NCBI GenBank assembly: GCA_963699835.1
Contig: CAVOVJ010000006.1
Coordinates: 248,001 to 312,000 of the forward strand
Direction: 5' to 3'
Length of the DNA stretch: 64,000 nt
DNA from: BM003 sp963699835
GTDB taxonomy: Bacteria > Pseudomonadota > Gammaproteobacteria > Steroidobacterales > BM003
In this document: positions 62,115 through 64,000 of the stretch, piece by piece
Position numbering within the stretch: the stretch's first letter is position 1
Layout of the letters: each line of letters begins with the position of its first letter
Translations under genes and position numbers: made by a program
Notes under the pieces: model-generated
Databases searched by the model: none
What the model saw: only the letters and a program-made list of their open reading frames with translations
Told to the model about the DNA's origin: nothing

Positions 62115-64000
62115 ATGAAAAACAAAAGAGTACGCTTCAAAAAGCTGATGGTCGCCAATCGCAGCGAAATTGCGATCCGGGTCATGCGCGCGGCCAACGA
62201 ACTCGGATTGCGAACCGTCGCGATCTACTCTGACGAGGACCGGTTCGCGCTACATCGGTTCAAAGCCGACGAGGCGTACCAGGTCGGACGCGGGAGCAAA
62301 CCGCTGGCGGCCTACCTCGACATCGAAGGAATACTGAGTATTGCGGTCGAGGCGGGGGTCGATGCGATCCATCCCGGCTACGGTTTTCTCGCCGAGAATC
62401 CCGAATTCGCCGAACGCTGCGAGGCTGCAGGTATCACGTTCATTGGCCCGGGCCATGACGTGATGCGGGCGCTCGGCAACAAGGTCAATGCGCGCGAACT
62501 GGCCGCTATGGCCGGTGTCCCGGTCGTTCCGGCAAGCCAGGCGCTGCCGCGCGATCTCGCGGCCTGCGCTGAGATCGCCGCGGACATCGGTTATCCGCTG
62601 ATGCTCAAGGCGAGCTGGGGGGGTGGCGGACGCGGCATGCGCGTCCTGGAAAATGCGTCCGACCTTGCAGAGAGCCTCGATGTGGCACGGCGCGAGGCGG
62701 CGGCGGCGTTCGGCAACGACGAGGTGTATGTCGAAAAGCTGGTGCAACGGGCGCGGCATGTCGAGGTCCAGGTGCTGGGTGATCGCGCCGGAAACCTGGT
62801 TCATCTGTTCGAACGCGACTGCTCGGTGCAGCGCCGCAATCAGAAAGTCGTCGAACGTGCGCCGGCGAGTTATCTGAGCGATTCCCAGCGCGACACGCTA
62901 TGCGGGATGGCGCTTCAGCTTGCGGCCGCGGCAAACTACGTCAATGCCGGCACGGTCGAGTTTTTGATGGATGTGGATTCGGGAGAATTCTATTTCATCG
63001 AGGTCAATCCGCGAATCCAGGTCGAACATACGGTAACGGAAGAGGTGACCGGTATCGACATCGTCAAGGCACAGATCCGGATTGCCGAAGGCGTACTCAT
63101 CGGCGACGAGGAGTGCCCGGCGCCGGAGCAGGGCGATATTCAGCTCAACGGCCATGCGCTGCAGTGCCGGATCACCACCGAGGACCCGGAAAACAACTTC
63201 GTGCCCGATTACGGGCGGATCCGCGTTTATCGTGGCGCGACCGGTTTCGGTATTCGCCTCGATGGCGGTACCGCATTCTCCGGTGCGCTGATCACACCCT
63301 TTTATGACTCGTTGCTGGAAAAGGTCACCGCGTGGGCACCTACGCCGGAAGAGGCCATCCGCCGCATGGATCGGGCACTGCGCGAATTTCGTATTCGCGG
63401 TGTAGCTACCAATCTTGCGTTCGTCGAGAACCTGATCAACCATCCGCGCTTTCGCACCTGCGACTATACGACGCGATTCATCGACGAGACGCCGGAGCTG
63501 TTCCGTTTTCCGAAAAGGCGCGATCGCGCTACCCGGCTGTTGCGTTTTATCGGTGACGTGGTGGTAAATGGTAACCCGGAAGTCGAGGGGCGCCCCGAGC
63601 CGCACACCCGCGCGCCCGCGCCGGTCCCGCCGTACGAGGTCGGTGAGCCACCGCCCGGCACCACGCAGCGCCTCGCCGAACTGGGTCCAGCCGGGTTTGC
63701 GCAGTGGATGCTGGACCAGGATCGCGTGCTGCTTACCGATACGACGATGCGCGACGCGCATCAGTCGCTGCATGCCACGCAGGATGCGCAGTCGCGATAT
63801 GCTCGAGGTGGCGCCCGCCTATGCGCGGCTGCTGCCGCAACTGTTGTCGCTGGAATGCTGGGGCGGGGCGACATTCGACGTGGCGATGAGATTTCTCCAC
63901 GAGGACCCTTGGGATCGTCTTGCCGGTCTGAAACAGCGCGTGCCGAATATTTTGCTGCAGATGTTGCTGCGTTCGTCCAACGCCGTCGGCTACACCAATT
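62115..64000 (+). CDS. pyc: Pyruvate carboxylase, N-terminal part (runs off window; one frameshift)
   Basis: Biotin carboxylase domain from residue 10: FKKLMVANRSEIAIRVMRAANELG, GVDAIHPGYGFLAENPEF, the ATP-grasp loop KASWGGGGRGMR, VEVQVLGDRAGN, FIEVNPRIQVEHTV. After a linker the carboxyltransferase domain starts LLTDTTMRDAHQSLHAT. At about 63781 the frame shifts by one base; the next frame reads MRSRDMLEVAPAYARLLP, continuing through LECWGGATFDVAMRFLHED to the window end. The single-chain order (biotin carboxylase then carboxyltransferase) indicates pyruvate carboxylase, which makes oxaloacetate. The end, with the biotin site, is outside. No stop is seen to the edge. Confidence 0.93.
   Translation, partial: MKNKRVRFKKLMVANRSEIAIRVMRAANELGLRTVAIYSDEDRFALHRFKADEAYQVGRGSKPLAAYLDIEGILSIAVEAGVDAIHPGYGFLAENPEFAERCEAAGITFIGPGHDVMRALGNKVNARELAAMAGVPVVPASQALPRDLAACAEIAADIGYPLMLKASWGGGGRGMRVLENASDLAESLDVARREAAAAFGNDEVYVEKLVQRARHVEVQVLGDRAGNLVHLFERDCSVQRRNQKVVERAPASYLSDSQRDTLCGMALQLAAAANYVNAGTVEFLMDVDSGEFYFIEVNPRIQVEHTVTEEVTGIDIVKAQIRIAEGVLIGDEECPAPEQGDIQLNGHALQCRITTEDPENNFVPDYGRIRVYRGATGFGIRLDGGTAFSGALITPFYDSLLEKVTAWAPTPEEAIRRMDRALREFRIRGVATNLAFVENLINHPRFRTCDYTTRFIDETPELFRFPKRRDRATRLLRFIGDVVVNGNPEVEGRPEPHTRAPAPVPPYEVGEPPPGTTQRLAELGPAGFAQWMLDQDRVLLTDTTMRDAHQSLHATQDAQSRYARGGARLCAAAAATVVAGMLGRGDIRRGDEISPRGPLGSSCRSETARAEYFAADVAAFVQRRRLHQ

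Overview
The window is a dense, GC-rich bacterial chromosome segment with about 60 genes and almost no long non-coding stretches. The gene set suggests a marine-type gammaproteobacterium that is heterotrophic and can also oxidise reduced sulfur: a full Sox thiosulfate-oxidation cluster, gamma-glutamyl polyamine catabolism, TonB-dependent receptors, a PQQ alcohol dehydrogenase and a Pqi (MCE) system. The family-level identity is inference only. No rRNA, tRNA, CRISPR, phage or insertion sequence was seen.

Layout. 0-2.8 kb: end of a thiamin-salvage-type operon (TonB receptor, YkoF-like binding protein, PnuC-family permease, small-molecule kinase). 2.9-9.2 kb: PQQ/cytochrome c alcohol dehydrogenase lipoprotein, alanine dehydrogenase, threonine deaminase, a small lipoprotein and a CDF metal transporter with an in-frame stop. 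9.3-26 kb: a Rieske oxygenase, a second TonB receptor and a polyamine locus (gamma-glutamyl hydrolase, two glutamine-synthetase-like ligases, aminotransferase, oxidase, PuuR-like regulator, acyl-CoA ligase, PotFGHI-type transporter). 26-31.1 kb: serine hydrolase, TlpA-like thioredoxin, DUF3422 protein, and an ECF sigma factor with a membrane anti-sigma factor. 31.3-41.1 kb: secreted hydrolase, DsrE-like protein, then soxC-D-X-Y-Z-A-K-B, another DsrE-like protein and an exported methyltransferase. 41.1-48.2 kb: TetR repressor, operator-promoter, tripartite RND pump and a CIA30 protein. 48.2-64 kb: housekeeping and envelope genes (PpiC, flavin reductase, threonine-synthase-like enzyme, SDR, pqiABC, dipeptidase, AI-2E-family protein, acetyltransferase, ferredoxin reductase) and the start of a pyruvate carboxylase that runs off the right edge.

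The most interesting block is 29.8-41.1 kb. The anti-sigma factor carries a periplasmic DsrE-like (sulfur-carrier fold) domain instead of a usual sensor domain and keeps a cysteine where DsrE-family proteins have theirs. Two more exported DsrE-like proteins flank the sox genes. I infer a sigma/anti-sigma pair that senses reduced sulfur in the periplasm and may control this region; this is a hypothesis.

Caution on sequence quality. At least eleven otherwise intact genes are broken by single-base frameshifts, nearly all of which look like one extra base. This pattern points to residual insertion errors in the assembly rather than gene decay, so those genes are annotated as whole loci with the break marked.
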